From: Incurvaria masculella
Lineage: Eukaryota; Arthropoda; Insecta; Lepidoptera; Incurvariidae
Assembly (NCBI GenBank): GCA_946894095.1
Contig: OX335655.1
Span: forward strand, 7,936,001 to 8,000,000
Length of the DNA stretch: 64,000 nucleotides
Direction of reading: 5' to 3'
Part shown: piece after piece, positions 1-12,900 of the stretch
How the letters are laid out: every line of letters starts with the position of its first letter
Position numbering within the stretch: the first letter of the stretch is position 1
Translations under genes and position numbers: made by a program
Notes under the pieces: generated by a model
Databases searched by the model: none
The model's input: only the letters and a program-made list of their open reading frames with translations
What the model was told of the DNA's origin: nothing

Positions 1-910
1 TGTAGGAATTATGTTTCCTCTAAAGCTAATTCTCCATAGTTACTACTCGCACTACTGCTCACGATACCCAAAGGTAGACTGGTAGAAAATGCCTCCGGCA
101 TTAAGTTGTGCCTTTTGCCCGAATGTTTTTTGAGTGCAATAAACTTATATAAAATATAAATAAATAAACTAACGGAACAGTGGCCGTGAGGATATATTAT
201 GAACTATTAACATCTTCTTATTCTAACGTTTCGTTTGCCAAAATATTATAGCGTAATGTTTATAAATGCGTAGCGACACCGCGGCGGGACGGGGAGGAAG
301 TCGCCGCTTCTTTCTGGGGTCGGCGTGTCGACGTCATTCTGCATTTCTTCGCCCGCTTAACTAGCAGGCGTGTGACGAGTTACACCACGAACGATGAAAA
401 GCCAAACAAATGCCGGACAGGCCAGACCCGCAAATGGTTTCCAAAAATGTTTCCTAAAATCCCAAACATAACTGGCTAAAGCCGAATGCCTGGCAACCTT
501 TGTCATTGCAGCTGCGGAAACAAGTACGAAATTATTCCACGAATGAATCAGTAAACGCAGCTGTCAAAATCTTCCCAGAATGCCAAAGTTTTCATCGTCC
601 ATACAAATAACAATTATTACATATGTAAACGTTTAATTCCGTGGCCACTCATTCCGTGTGGCGCTGCGATCGGTTTCTAGAATGCCAAAGTAATGTCAAA
701 GTAAATTCTTCTTCTGTTAACTCTACTGAATCCGCAATGACGGAATGCTAAGAATACATGCCCTGTCCACACAAAACAGGTGTGACACAGTACACACAGG
801 TCTGATGCACAACTGGAATCAGTTTTTGAAAAACTAGTTCAAATATATTTTTTTGTCGGTTATCTTTCTCGTAGATATAACAATAACGAAAACCTCGATA
901 GGGCCAAAAA

Positions 911-1260
911 TTAGAAACTAATGAAATATTTAGACCTGGCCCACGAGGTTACCGCCATGTGGCGTGCACGGAAATCCACCATCGTGCCAATTGTTATGTC
1001 TACGAACGGCGTTGTCCCAAAGAATTTGGTAAAACACTTAGAGAAATTAGGTATCGATATTGGGCTCCGATTCGAGATGCAGAAAGCGGTTCTACTCTTG
1101 AACACCAGAATCGTTCGGCGGTATCTGTCTCTATAGCTCGGAGTGGCCTTACAGGATTTGTCCCAGGTGGGACCTCCGTAAGGTTTTCCAGTTTTAGGTT
1201 TATATTTTGTAAGGCTTATTTTTTTTATTTTTTTATTAAATAATGTAAACCTAAAATTTG
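911..1260 (+). pseudogene. Non-LTR retrotransposon 3' end (ORF C-terminus and 3' UTR)
   Basis: The + frame from 921 to 1136 encodes 71 residues of the form KYLDLAHEVTAMW...VPIVMSTNG...QKAVLLLNTRIVRRYL and then a stop. This resembles the extreme C-terminus of insect LINE reverse transcriptase ORFs, where a conserved W, a VPIV strand and a final IVRR-L helix are usual. A T-rich 3' UTR follows to about 1260. The rest of the element is missing, so it is a 5'-truncated dead copy. Confidence 0.6.
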
Positions 1261-2613
1261 TTAATACATATTATAGACTGTGAATAATAATAATAAAACA
1301 GTGATTATTATTATTATTATGTTATTTTTTTCGGATCTATAGGTCTAAGCTTGATTTATTTTATTTGATAATTTGTATGTGTGACTGTTTGAATCCAATA
1401 TAAATGAAAAAAAAAAGTATTTACATACATTGACCATATGATACTTTTGAGATTACCGCGGTTTTAAACGGCTAGAGCATATGGCTTCTCTCTCACGCGT
1501 CGGGAGGAGACATTCTCCGACTCGGGCTGCGCACGGGCGTAGCGGCTGCCTCCTTTTATCAATTCCCGAAATAAAGAAAAATACAAAAACAATTCGTTGC
1601 ATTAGGAAAACAATCTAAATGATAATTTAAACCAATGCATCGATTGTAGTGTCATTATTTCTTCGTGATAATTGCTTTTTTGGATTTGATTGATGTTTTT
1701 TTTAAAACACTTTTATGTATAGGTTCATCAATACATATTCGCGTTTTCTTGTATCATACACATTTACATACCCATGAATTTTATAGTTAATTTATCAAAC
1801 TCTACATACAATATGTTAATGGAGATATAGTACAAACGGTATTAGGAATTCCTAGGCAAATTCGAAACAAATAACTTTTTATTGTACGACTAAAAATAAT
1901 TCGTCCTTTTTGTAATTACCTACACACAAAATATATGGGGAACACGATGTTTTTAAGTCGTACAAAACATTTAATTGAACTTTTTTGCTCCAAGTATGCC
2001 AAACTTTTGAAGCACACCTCAGCTAACAACCTGAATATGTAGGTGCAGTCTATAGTTGCAGTTTGGGTGTAGTCTCTACCCGCGAGCACTACAAGTTTCA
2101 CTCAACTAAATTACAGATACTTTGAAGCCTTTCAGTGGGCGATCGCCGTCCAAATCCCCGGACGATGCGAAGTTTCGCACGCTCCGCGGTCGGGACTGGC
2201 GGCCAATTCTCGCGCTAATTAGTTTACATAAGAAATACACACTCCTGAATCCTCGCCAAATAAGTATATAACATCCGACATTCTAATGAATTTATATGTG
2301 TGTAACTTAATTTTGCGATCAATATAATGCTATACAATATGGAAATGGAAATGTTATGTTTCGTAAGCACAGATTTCGGAAACAAATGTCTGTTTTTATG
2401 CCAATAATTCTAGGTATGTGGCGCTGCGATCAATCATCTGGGGGGTTACGATGTTAAATTTCCTAGCCGGGTAAACAGAAAAGTGATTGGTTAAATCATA
2501 CGTTAAGTTACATTTCTTCCAATGCTATCTGTCAAACGACTTGTTATTCGCCCAAGTGAACTAGACTTTACCAGTTAGCATAGTACAAATTGCAACTGAA
2601 CATTCGATTGAAT

Positions 2614-2664
2614 CTCTCACTTGCCTGTTCATCTCGCCGGGTGAGATGAACAGGCAAGTGAGAG
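2614..2664. repeat. Perfect 22-bp hairpin
   Basis: Arms 2614-2635 and 2643-2664 are exact reverse complements around a 7-nt loop. The surrounding 2460-2665 is related to 48928-49092, which has a similar inverted end, so this is probably one end of a small inverted-repeat element. Confidence 0.75.
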
Positions 2665-3149
2665 AGCAAGGCCCTAGAATACCAGAGTACTATAAAAGTG
2701 GATTCCTCTCCGGAGAACACTTCATGAACACGGAATTCCCAGAATCGGCCTACTGGCCGGTACTTCGCCTCGCTGATCACCGCCCCGTTCATCCGGCTCC
2801 TCTCTGAATATCCGAATGAGCCGAGCTGTGCACGGATTACTCTTTGAATTAGCCGGAATGTATGCAGAGAGCTTAGCGAGTTTCATTCCCCTAATGGACT
2901 GGTAACTGCGCACGATGCACTGTCGTCGCCCTGGGACTAGTGAGACGGGTGAAAATATTAGTTCGCGCAATATTCATTAGTACACCTGCAACTGCGAGGC
3001 AGGAATTCGTAGCGTGTACCCCGTCTACCATCATAATCATATGCAGTGAACTTTCTTAAAATGTAGTCAACGTTCTTTATTCTCGGAAAAATATACCAGA
3101 CATAATAATGTTATAGGATTCATTTCTAAATATCTCGGGATAGAGACTG

Positions 3150-3290
3150 CTAGAGCCTTCCCTTTATGAGCGTGGTAATATTGAACTGGCTGGAAAACAC
3201 GGAATTTTTTTCAGTGCCGCTTCGGAAATATTTTCATTCAATTCATCGCTGACTCAGGCAGGATTAACCCTACCACCTAGGACTCGTATT
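3150..3290 (-). mobile_element. SINE core fragment
   Basis: It carries the diverged core shared by the SINE copies in this window (GGATTAACCCTACCACCTAG at its right end, as in the copy at 12412). The head is missing. Confidence 0.55.
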
Positions 3291-3749
3291 CACTCCGTAT
3301 AAAATTGACTAATTATAAAACTTTTTTTTTTACAAAACATCTAAACCTAATCTAAAACTAAAAATATATAATCTGTGAACTAACAGTATTAAATCGAAAT
3401 TCATGTTAGGAATTTTGTAAGCTGTGTGTGACTTTTATGTGTACGTTCTCATGACGAAAAGAGTTGATTTTAAACTTTCTTCATGCAAAACGTATATAAT
3501 TATACAATGTGGATTTTATACGATATGCATAAAAAAGATATATATATATATATTTTTATTTCCTGATGCACTGCGTACATATCTGCCTATTAAACGCACG
3601 CTCTGCTTATTATACGTTATGCATCGTTTTGATTTTTAAAAGTGTTGCATGAACAGGGCGGGGATTTGAACAAGCCCTCGTGACAGTAGGCTACGCGCCG
3701 CTTAGATGTATATGTGGCGTTGTTCTAATGGGTGGTCGTGGTCGTGCAG

Positions 3750-3929
3750 TGGAGGACTCGGCTCTCGTGCATGCGGTGCGGCAGCTGACGACCGCCCGCC
3801 TGGGAAGCTCGGTGGCGCTGCTGTGCCAGCCCGCGGCACCAGTCGCCGCCGCCGCCGTCGCCGACCTCCACGTGTCCTGGCTCCAGGACGGAGTGCCTGT
3901 CCCGGCGCCCTATCTCTCGCCTGGTGCCG
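3750..3929 (+). CDS. Dscam-like: Exon 1 of window: Ig2, first half
   Basis: 180 nt, phase 1 in and phase 1 out. The acceptor AG is at 3748-3749 and the donor GTGAGT begins at 3930. It encodes the A to C strands with the B-strand cysteine (VALLCQP) and the core tryptophan (HVSWLQDG). The ADLHVSW spacing matches DSCAM Ig2, so this equals Dscam1 exon 4. Dscam1 has an array of alternatives here; only one copy is seen in this gene. Confidence 0.88.
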
Positions 3930-6900
3930 GTGAGTGAACTGGGGTATAGCGTACTCTACCAACTGGACTGCTGTTTAGTTGGCGCAGTCCAGCGAGGATT
4001 GATCAAAACTCATTTTGGAAAAAAATAACTGTAGTTAGTACGCTTATGAATTCGGGACGCGCAACAAATTCAAATGCTTGTTGCACTTGTTGTCCTTGAA
4101 CTCGAGAAAATCAGTAGAAAGCGAATTCGTAAGCGAACTCGCCGCCGCTGCCACCTTTGCATGTAAAAGTGGCTGCGCTGACCGCATAAAAACGAGTTTC
4201 GGTTTCGGAAAAAATATAGGATTTTTTTATATCCATTTGTTTATATTATAAATATAGGCGGTGAGCACTTATTCAGGTTTAGGCAAAGACGGACTCGTGA
4301 GGTCTACATCTTATCACGGAGCTCCCGTGAAGCGGGCAGAAGGGTCAGGAGCGGATGGTTCCGCGTTGAAGGAAACGAGAGTTGGGAGTTACACAATATT
4401 TATTCCTATTTATAATATATTATATTCTATATATAACTGGTATGACCGGGTTCGAGGCGGGCGGAATCCTCTCACGCCCCCGCAACCGACGATGCTGGCC
4501 AAGGCGCGCGAGGCCAAGATGATGGTTTCCTCAGCTAGAACACCCTCTCTCGGGCCAGCTCTCACAGCAGTCCCGTGCTCCCACCAGATCTCGTGTAACT
4601 CTTCCACAAAGCTCCCTCTCCGCCCGTCCCAAACGCCCTGGGGAGAGACCAGAACAATATGGTCTCTTCCCCGACACGCTAGCTTCCTCTCACTCTTGAG
4701 GCTGCGGTCGGGGAAGAGATACTCGGAATAGAAAGGAAAAAATATTTTCGGCTAACCTTATGTCAAGGGCAACCCGGCAGACCTCCTGTCGGCCATTTCT
4801 ACCTTTAAAATGTAGGGCGCATCACAACCGCCTTAAACATTTAGGATTTTGCATCAAATATATTTTCTAAAAGCAAATTTTTCCAATCTTTCAAACAAAA
4901 GTGCCAATGTCCTTCTTCCTTTTGTCTTGGGTCCCCTCCAAAAACAGGCGGCCAGTCACTTCAAACGAGGGCGGGTTGCCACCGCATTCCGCATCGTGAC
5001 AATCTCTATACATCTATATAATAAATGGATTATTTCCAATAAACCAATAAACGCGTTCTAGGCTTGCCTTTCCTTTTTAGATTTGCATGAATATTTTCGC
5101 TGTCCTATACACCGAGGAAGTTGCCATACAGCTATTGTTAGAGGTTGTATCCATCTCAAAGTATTCAGAGGTGAAGTTCTCAAATGCGGAAAACATGAGA
5201 AACAAGAGTCATGCTTGAGTCTTGTTGGCAGATTCCCGCTGGGTTGCCGGCGCCGGAGGCGTGCTGCTGGGAGTAGAGCTCTCCGCGGCTGACCTGCAGG
5301 CGGAGTACGCGTGCGTCGTCGCCGCCGCCGCCACCTCCCCACCCTACCGTCTCCTCACCGATGGTAACCACTATTCGATTACTTCTTTGAGATCACGATT
5401 GTCTTGCTTACCAAACCTTTTAAAGGGCTTAGATTTGTTTCTACATTTATTTGTCGTGAGGTTCAAAAAGTTCAAAGTTCACAATTAAAAATTGTCCGTG
5501 TTCCATCCAGTATAATGTAGCCGCAGCCAGTAGTGACCAGGTGTGGTATTAGCCTTTCATTTCGTTAGATAAGAATAAGTTGGCGTTTGATGGATAATTA
5601 TTCTTGTTTTAGTGAGGGATAGTTTTGAAGACAGATCTTTATACTTGTTACCAATTATTTCTTTGTAACTGTGTTTTATTGTCTGCCATTGTTTTTCCTC
5701 CAATAATAAATAAATAAATAAATAAATAAAAATAAATAAACGATCGATATAAGAGAGATCCATCAACGTTCCCGAAAGATGAAGTGAAGCCAGTTGTTGC
5801 ATCATCAATTGTCACGTTACAGCCCCCGGTACAAACCTAGTCTTGGAAGGAGAAGGACTCGGTTTGTACCGAGGGCTATAGGTCAGTCAAACTGTATTCA
5901 TTTGTCACTCGTGCTCTGACAGATAATGGCCTCGTGGAGTCCCTCGATCAACACGAGCTGTCCACCATCGAGGCCCGCGTGGGCGACACACTAGTGCTTC
6001 CCTGTCTGCTCGACGTCACACCGGAATCTTCACTCGTGTGAGTCTGATTTCTTCTATAGTGCAGCGGATATTTGTGGCTAGCATACCCAGCACAGCAGAC
6101 ACTAGGGGAACTTTGAGTACCAAGAAACCCAAACTTTAGAACTGGTTCCAGGCTGGGGTAGGGTTTCCTTGGGACGAACCGCTTTCAACCGATGACCGGA
6201 ACTCATTAGCATAGCGGCAGCGTATCCTCGTATTAGTTATAAACATACATTGTCGGTAGGCCGACCAGTAAGTTCGCTTACGAATCAGATTACTTTGGAT
6301 GTTTTTGAGTTAGTGAAAGGAACATTCGATGTTGCGCGTCCCGAATTCTTAAGCGAATCGACTGGACGGCGTTAGTATCAGTGTATTATGAATAATAAGC
6401 AGCTTGTAGCCAAGTGGCGCGAGGACATACCTAGCGTACCAGAGGTCTGGATTCAAATCCTCGCCCCGATCATGAACAACATACTTACTCTTTCTGAGTT
6501 GGAAAATTTCTTACGCTTTCGTCATGAATGCGAGCTGCGTCATGGTTCGGAATCCATGCAAAACTGTAGGTCCTCTTCCTCACTAGGCGGTAGGGTTTAA
6601 GCCCGCCCGGGTTTGTCGCATCGCATTGAATGAAAAGATGGGGCGCGCGGTGCGGGTGGCGGGCGCGCCGGACGTGCGCGTGCGCGGAGCCGCGCTCGTG
6701 CCGAGCACTGCGCGCGCGCACCACGCGGGGCTGTACTCGTGCGAGGAGGCCGCTCCCGGGGACCATGTGCAGCGGCCGGCGCGCACCATTCTGCTCATCC
6801 TCTCTGAGCCGCTTGCTGTCACATTGTCGATATCAGTTGGCAGCGCGAGGAGCAGGGGCGCGCGGTGCGGGTGGCGGGCGCGCCGGACGTGCGCGTGCGT

Positions 6901-9900
6901 GGCGCCGCGCTCGTGCTGAGCCTTGCGCGCGCGCACCACGCGGGGCTGTACTCGTGCGAGGAGGCCGCTCCCGGGGACCATGTGCAGCGGCCGGCGCGCA
7001 CCATTCTGCTCATCCTCTCTGAGCCGCTTGCTGTCACATTGTCGATATCAGTTGGCAGCGCGAGGAGCAGGTGCGTGCGGTGCGGGTGGCGGGCGCGCCG
7101 GACGTGCGCGTGCGTGGCGCCGCGCTCGTGCTGAGCCTTGCGCGCGCGCACCACGCGGGGCTGTACTCGTGCGAGGAGGCCGCTCCCGGGGACCATGTGC
7201 AGCGGCCGGCGCGCACCATTCTGCTCATCCTCTCTGAGCCGCTTGCTGTCACATTGTCGATATCAGTTGGCAGCGCGAGGAGCAGGTGCGTGCGGTGCGG
7301 GTGGCGGGCGCGCCGGACGTGCGCATGCGTGGCGCCGCGCTCTGCTGAGCCCTGCGCGCGCGCACCACGCGGGGCTGTACTCGTGCGAGGCGGCCGCTCC
7401 CGGGGACCATGTGCAGCGGCCGGCGCGTACCATTCTGCTCATCCTCTCTGAGCCGCTTGCTGTCACATTGTCGATATCAGTTGGCAGCGCGAGGAGCAGG
7501 GGCGCGCGGTGCGGGTGGCGGGCGCGCCGGACGTGCGCGTGCTTGGCGCCGCGCTCGTGCTGAGCCCTGCGCGCGCGCACCACGCGGGGCTGTACTCGTG
7601 CGAGGCGGCCGCTCCCGGGGACCATGTGCAGCGGCCGGCGCGCACCATTCTGCTCATCCTCTCTGAGCCGCTTGCTGTCACATTGTCGATATCAGTTGGC
7701 AGCGCGAGGAGCAGGGGCGCGCGGTACGGGTGGCGGGCGCGCCGGACGTGCGCGTGCGTGGCGCCGCGCTCGTGCTGAGCCTTGCGCGCGCGCACCACGC
7801 GGGGCTGTACTCGTGCGAGGAGGCCGCTCCCGGGGACCATGTGCAGCGGCCGGCGCGCACCATTCTGCTCATCCTCTCTGAGCCGCTTGCTGTCACATTG
7901 TCGATATCAGTTGGCAGCGCGAGGAGCAGGTGCGTGCGGTGCGGGTGGCGGGCGCGCCGGACGTGCGCATGCGTGGCGCCGCGCTCTGCTGAGCCCTGCG
8001 CGCGCGCACCACGCGGGGCTGTACTCGTGCGAGGCGGCCGCTCCCGGGGACCATGTGCAGCGGCCGGCGCGTACCATTCTGCTCATCCTCTCTGAGCCGC
8101 TTGCTGTCACATTGTCGATATCAGTTGGCAGCGCGAGGAGCAGGGGCGCGCGGTGCGGGTGGCGGGCGCGCCGGACGTGCGCGTGCTTGGCGCCGCGCTC
8201 GTGCTGAGCCCTGCGCGCGCGCACCACGCGGGGCTGTACTCGTGCGAGGCGGCCGCTCCCGGGGACCATGTGCAGCGGCCGGCGCGCACCATTCTGCTCA
8301 TCCTCTCTGAGCCGCTTGCTGTCACATTGTCGATATCAGTTGGCAGCGCGAGGAGCAGGGGCGCGCGGTACGGGTGGCGGGCGCGCCGGACGTGCGCGTG
8401 CGTGGCGCCGCGCTCGTGCTGAGCCTTGCGCGCGCGCACCACGCGGGGCTGTACTCGTGCGAGGCGGCTGCTCCCGGGGACCATGTGCAGCGGCCGGCGC
8501 GCACCATTCTGCTCATCCTCTCTGAGCCGCTTGCTGTCACATTGTCGATATCAGTTGGCAGCGCGAGGAGCAGGGGCGCGCGGTGCGGGTGGCGGGCGCG
8601 CCGGACGTGCGCGTGCGTGGCGCCGCGCTCGTGCTGAGCCTTGCGCGCGCGCACCACGCGGGGCTGTACTCGTGCGAGGCGGCTGCTCCCGGGGACCATG
8701 TGCAGCGGCCGGCGCGCACCATTCTGCTCATCCTCTCTGAGCCGCTTGCTGTCACATTGTCGATATCAGTTGGCAGCGCGAGGAGCAGGGGCGCGCGGTG
8801 CGGGTGGCGGGCGCGCCGGACGTGCGCGTGCGTGGCGCCGCGCTCGTGCTGAGCCTTGCGCGCGCGCACCACGCGGGGCTGTACTCGTGCGAGGCGGCTG
8901 CTCCCGGGGACCATGTGCAGCGGCCGGCGCGCACCATTCTGCTCATCCTCTCTGAGCCGCTTGCTGTCACATTGTCGATATCAGTTGGCAGCGCGAGGAG
9001 CAGGGGCGCGCGGTGCGGGTGGCGGGCGCGCCGGACGTGCGCATGCGTGGCGCCGCGCTCTGCTGAGCCCTGCGCGCGCGCACCACGCGGGGCTGTACTC
9101 GTGCGAGGCGGCTGCTCCCGGGGACCATGTGCAGCGGCCGGCGCGCACCATTCTGCTCATCCTCTCTGAGCCGCTTGCTGTCACATTGTCGATATCAGTT
9201 GGCAGCGCGAGGAGCAGGGGCGCGCGGTGCGGGTGGCGGGCGCGCCGGACGTGCGCGTGCGTGGCGCCGCGCTCGTGCTGAGCCCTGCGCGCGCGCACCA
9301 CGCGGGGCTGTACTCGTGCGAGGCGGCCGCTCCCGGGGACCATGTGCAGCGGCCGGCGCGCACCATTCTGCTCATCCTCACTGAGCCGCTTGCTGTCACA
9401 TTGGAGCCGAACCCATTAGTAAGTGTGGGAATTCAACAACGGACTTTTTGACGTAAAATGTCTTTAGAATCACACCGAAACAAACAAGTATTAGGAAAAG
9501 TAAACCGTAACCAAAAGGTTTTATAGTCTTGCCTTAATAACTGCATAAATATTAGTCTCTAGGACACATTTTTGGTATTATTTTTGCGTTGTGGGTTGGC
9601 CGGGAGAAGTCATCGCGTAAATAGGCCAAATCATACTCCCTCACTGACTCTATGACCTATGTCATATGAGTCAGTGAGTGAGATGATGTATGAGTATATC
9701 TACAATATGTCAAAGATTTTTTGGACAATATTTATGTATTAAAGAAAAACTTTCAGGCCGCCTCAGCGCATGAAAAAAGCCAAGTTAAAATCTGAACTAC
9801 GCATCTGGTTGGAAATAAGAAGTTAATGACCGTGCAAAGATACCACAATGTTCGATGTCGAGTGAACGAAACTCCATCGGGAACCTCGCAAAGTTTTCTC

Positions 9901-12900
9901 GGAGCATTTTGTGAACGGTGTCAATACTTTGAGAGCACCTTCTACCCCTGCTGCTCATGGCTCCTCTTAAGGTGGCCCAACCCGCTCATCTCCCCATACA
10001 AAAGGGGAAAGAAGATCACGCCCATGTTTCTTGTCAGAGATCCAAAATTTTGCTCAAAATAGCTTTATTTGATCGAACTAGACGTCTGATAATGATGACC
10101 GTTGGCATTGTAAAATTGTGTTTGGTTTCTAAGTTACAAGGTCCGAAAGTACGAATTTTTCGCGCGTTGGAGGTGGATTACGCAATGGTAAAGTAAGAAC
10201 ATCGTAAAAAGATTAGTCATCAGACATCGTTTATTTAATCAAGATTTATGATCTATTTGGTTTTTGTTAGATTTTTTTCTACAGCGGTCGTGGTTTACTT
10301 TTAGCTATAAGTCGTTTTGAAATTAAAATTTTCGTAAATGTTACCAAATCATACACTTTGTACATTGTCTTTTTTGTGGACATGTTGCATCTTCCTCATC
10401 ACGGAGCCTGTCTTATTCTTTGAAACAGAGAAGGTCCCAGAGCGCAACAGCACGGTTTTGTACTGTGCCCGCGAATGAGTTGGGCCCGCCGGGTTGGGCC
10501 ACCTTAAGCCCTCCCGGCTTTGGTACCATCGCATTGGATGCAAAGATGGTCGAAGCGGCAATGAAATTGCCCGTGTTTTCCATCCAGTTCAATTTATCCG
10601 TGCTCATAAAAGGTGTTCCTTCGGAAATGCGATTTGTTGCGCCGAGATCATGACGGTAGCTATTAGCCTAAGACATCCGTGCCGTCACATAAAATAAATG
10701 CGTGGTCAGAGAGTGTCGACGGGTGGCGTCGGGCGCTTCAACTGCTCGGTGTCGGGGGGTCGTGACGGCGGCGCGGGTGGGAGCGACGCGGCGGTGACGT
10801 GGCAGCACGAGGGCCGGCCGGTGGCGCGCGCGCCGCACGCCGCGCCGCACCTGGACGTGGGGCCGGTGCGCGCGCAGCACGCCGGCACCTACCAGTGCAC
10901 CGCCGTCGACCGGCGCGACACCGCCGTGGCGGAGGCGGAGCTCGTTATTGCCGGTAACACTTTTCACGTTATGTGCTTTTGTATATTATTATTGATTAAA
11001 ATCTTGCTATCCCAAATTATAAAAGTTAAAGAAAGAAGATGATGCGCATGTTTTTTGTCGTAGATCCAAAGTTCTGACCATTTTATTATGAAATTGTGGT
11101 TGGTTTCTGGGTGAGAACTCCCTAAAGTTCGATTTTTTCGCGCGTTTTATGAAATACGTTTGGACTTGGATTACTCAACGATAAAACAAAAAATCTAAGT
11201 CCGACCTAGTTTTGGTATTGCGTAGCCGGTTGCGCTTCGAGAGGACATGCCAAGAACCACCCCGAAAAATAAACATTATCTTAAAATTATGTATGTTCGT
11301 GCAACAGACAGCCCACCGCGGCTGGTGAGCACGTTCGGGGAGACGCTAGCGCGCGCGGGGCAGGCCGTGGCGCTGCGCTGCGCCGCCAGCGGCGAGCCGC
11401 CGCCCCGGCTGCTGTGGACGCTGGACGGCCGGCCCCTCGCCGTTCAAGGCAACAAGTTAGTTGTTCTCGCTAATTCATGTCCACCGCCTGTCCATCTTTC
11501 GGACAATAGATACCGATGATACCCTTGCATTAAAGTTAGTTGTCAATCGTATAAGTATCAAAAGTTCATCGAGGCAGGTATGGATGCATGGAAAGATACT
11601 GAGACTTCGTGGTTATCAGGGCTGCATTTCATAGTATAATTATACCATATTTTCATGTTGTATAGCATGGAATATCGTCACGCAAGTATACTAACACAAT
11701 TTTATCTTGAGAAAGTAAGTCCAACAATCGTATTGGATTTATGTCGTCTGACGATATCTAACGTATTACTTTTCGACGGCACCATGATTTTTTTTTGCTC
11801 ATTCGATTTATTATCGGCCGGGTGACACATTTTTTTTGCTTATTTGAATTTTTAAATAAAATTTAATGACCATGCAACATAATAGGCTGCATGAGCTTTT
11901 TTTTGTTCGCGGGTAGATATAGAGTTTTAGACAAGGCAGTATAATTTAATCTCTGATACTTGATGGTCTGAATCCAACCTTAGAGGAGGGTTATTCTCAT
12001 GTTTTTGGTTGCATAAGTAAACAAAATAAAACTGTGCGTTATAAATGAATAATAATATAATATTTTGATGCTGTTCATTACTTTTTTTTTTACAACTTTA
12101 AATGTGTGCCACTTTGTCAAAATCTTGCAAGTTCTATGTTGTTCAATTGGTTGTTATTGCAAAGTCAGTGCCCTTATAGTTGTAATGGCAAGAACAAATA
12201 TATTTAAAGGATTGGTTTGACAACCAAGCGTCGCAATCGAGTGAGTCGAGCATACTCTCCGGCCCAGGCTGTACCGGGCTATTTTACTCGAAATGTCGAG
12301 TTCGAGAAAAACGAACGAGTGGCCGTTTTGGTATTGCCTTTTCAGTCAAATACACATAGTTAGTGAGCGCAAACATGTACATACTTCGAGTCCATTAAAA
12401 TTCGCAGCTCGTTTTTTTTTATGTGACTGGACATGGATGGCTAATACCACACCTTCTGTCATGGTATTAGCCCAACACACCACATGAGAACTAGGTGCCA
12501 TGCCAGGACCTTCCTCATATTGCTCGGCTACATTGAACTGGATGGAAAACACGGACAATTTTCATTGACGCTTCGACCATCGTTCATCCAATGCCATGGT
12601 ACCAACCCGGGCGGGATTAACCCTACCACCTAGTAAGTAAGGAAGGGGACCTACAGTTTAACGTGGAATCGGAACCACGGCCAGCCTCTCTCAACAGTCG
12701 AATGGTCACCCATCCAAGACCAGACCGGACCCAGCGTTGCTTAACTTCGGAGAGCGATCGCCGAAGTGTCGCGCCACAGGGCTATTGAGGCTCGTGCTCG
12801 GTATATGACTAAAGAGTAAAACGGCCACTCGTCCGTTTTACTCTAATTTGGAAATTGCGATAAAAATAGCCCGGTTGGCTAAAGCCCTAACCAAATCAAT

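Larger units (their letters stand above)
1..3749. other. Upstream intron or 5' flank, repeat-rich, no exon found
   Basis: No Ig-like or signal-peptide exon is visible. The stretch holds a LINE tail (911-1260), a hairpin (2614-2664), a SINE fragment (3150-3290) and a piece at about 2190-2400 that recurs at 52310-52440. The sequence at 2700-3010 is moderately GC-rich but codes for nothing I recognise. The exon at 3750 needs a phase-1 donor upstream, so this is intronic at least near its right end. Confidence 0.6.

Noticed and set aside
4261..4731. Open frame of 156 codons
   Set aside because: It runs through AT-rich and repeat-like sequence with no recognisable domain, no consistent codon use, and lies in the intron between exons 1 and 2.
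6639..9418. CRISPR-like or satellite array
   Set aside because: Units encode an Ig half-domain, have no variable spacers and end in a spliced exon; the genome is eukaryotic.
6583..9451. Many overlapping frames of 70-140 codons on both strands in array 1
   Set aside because: They are shadows of one repeated GC-rich unit. Only the frame with VWQREEQ and YSCEA matches an Ig domain.
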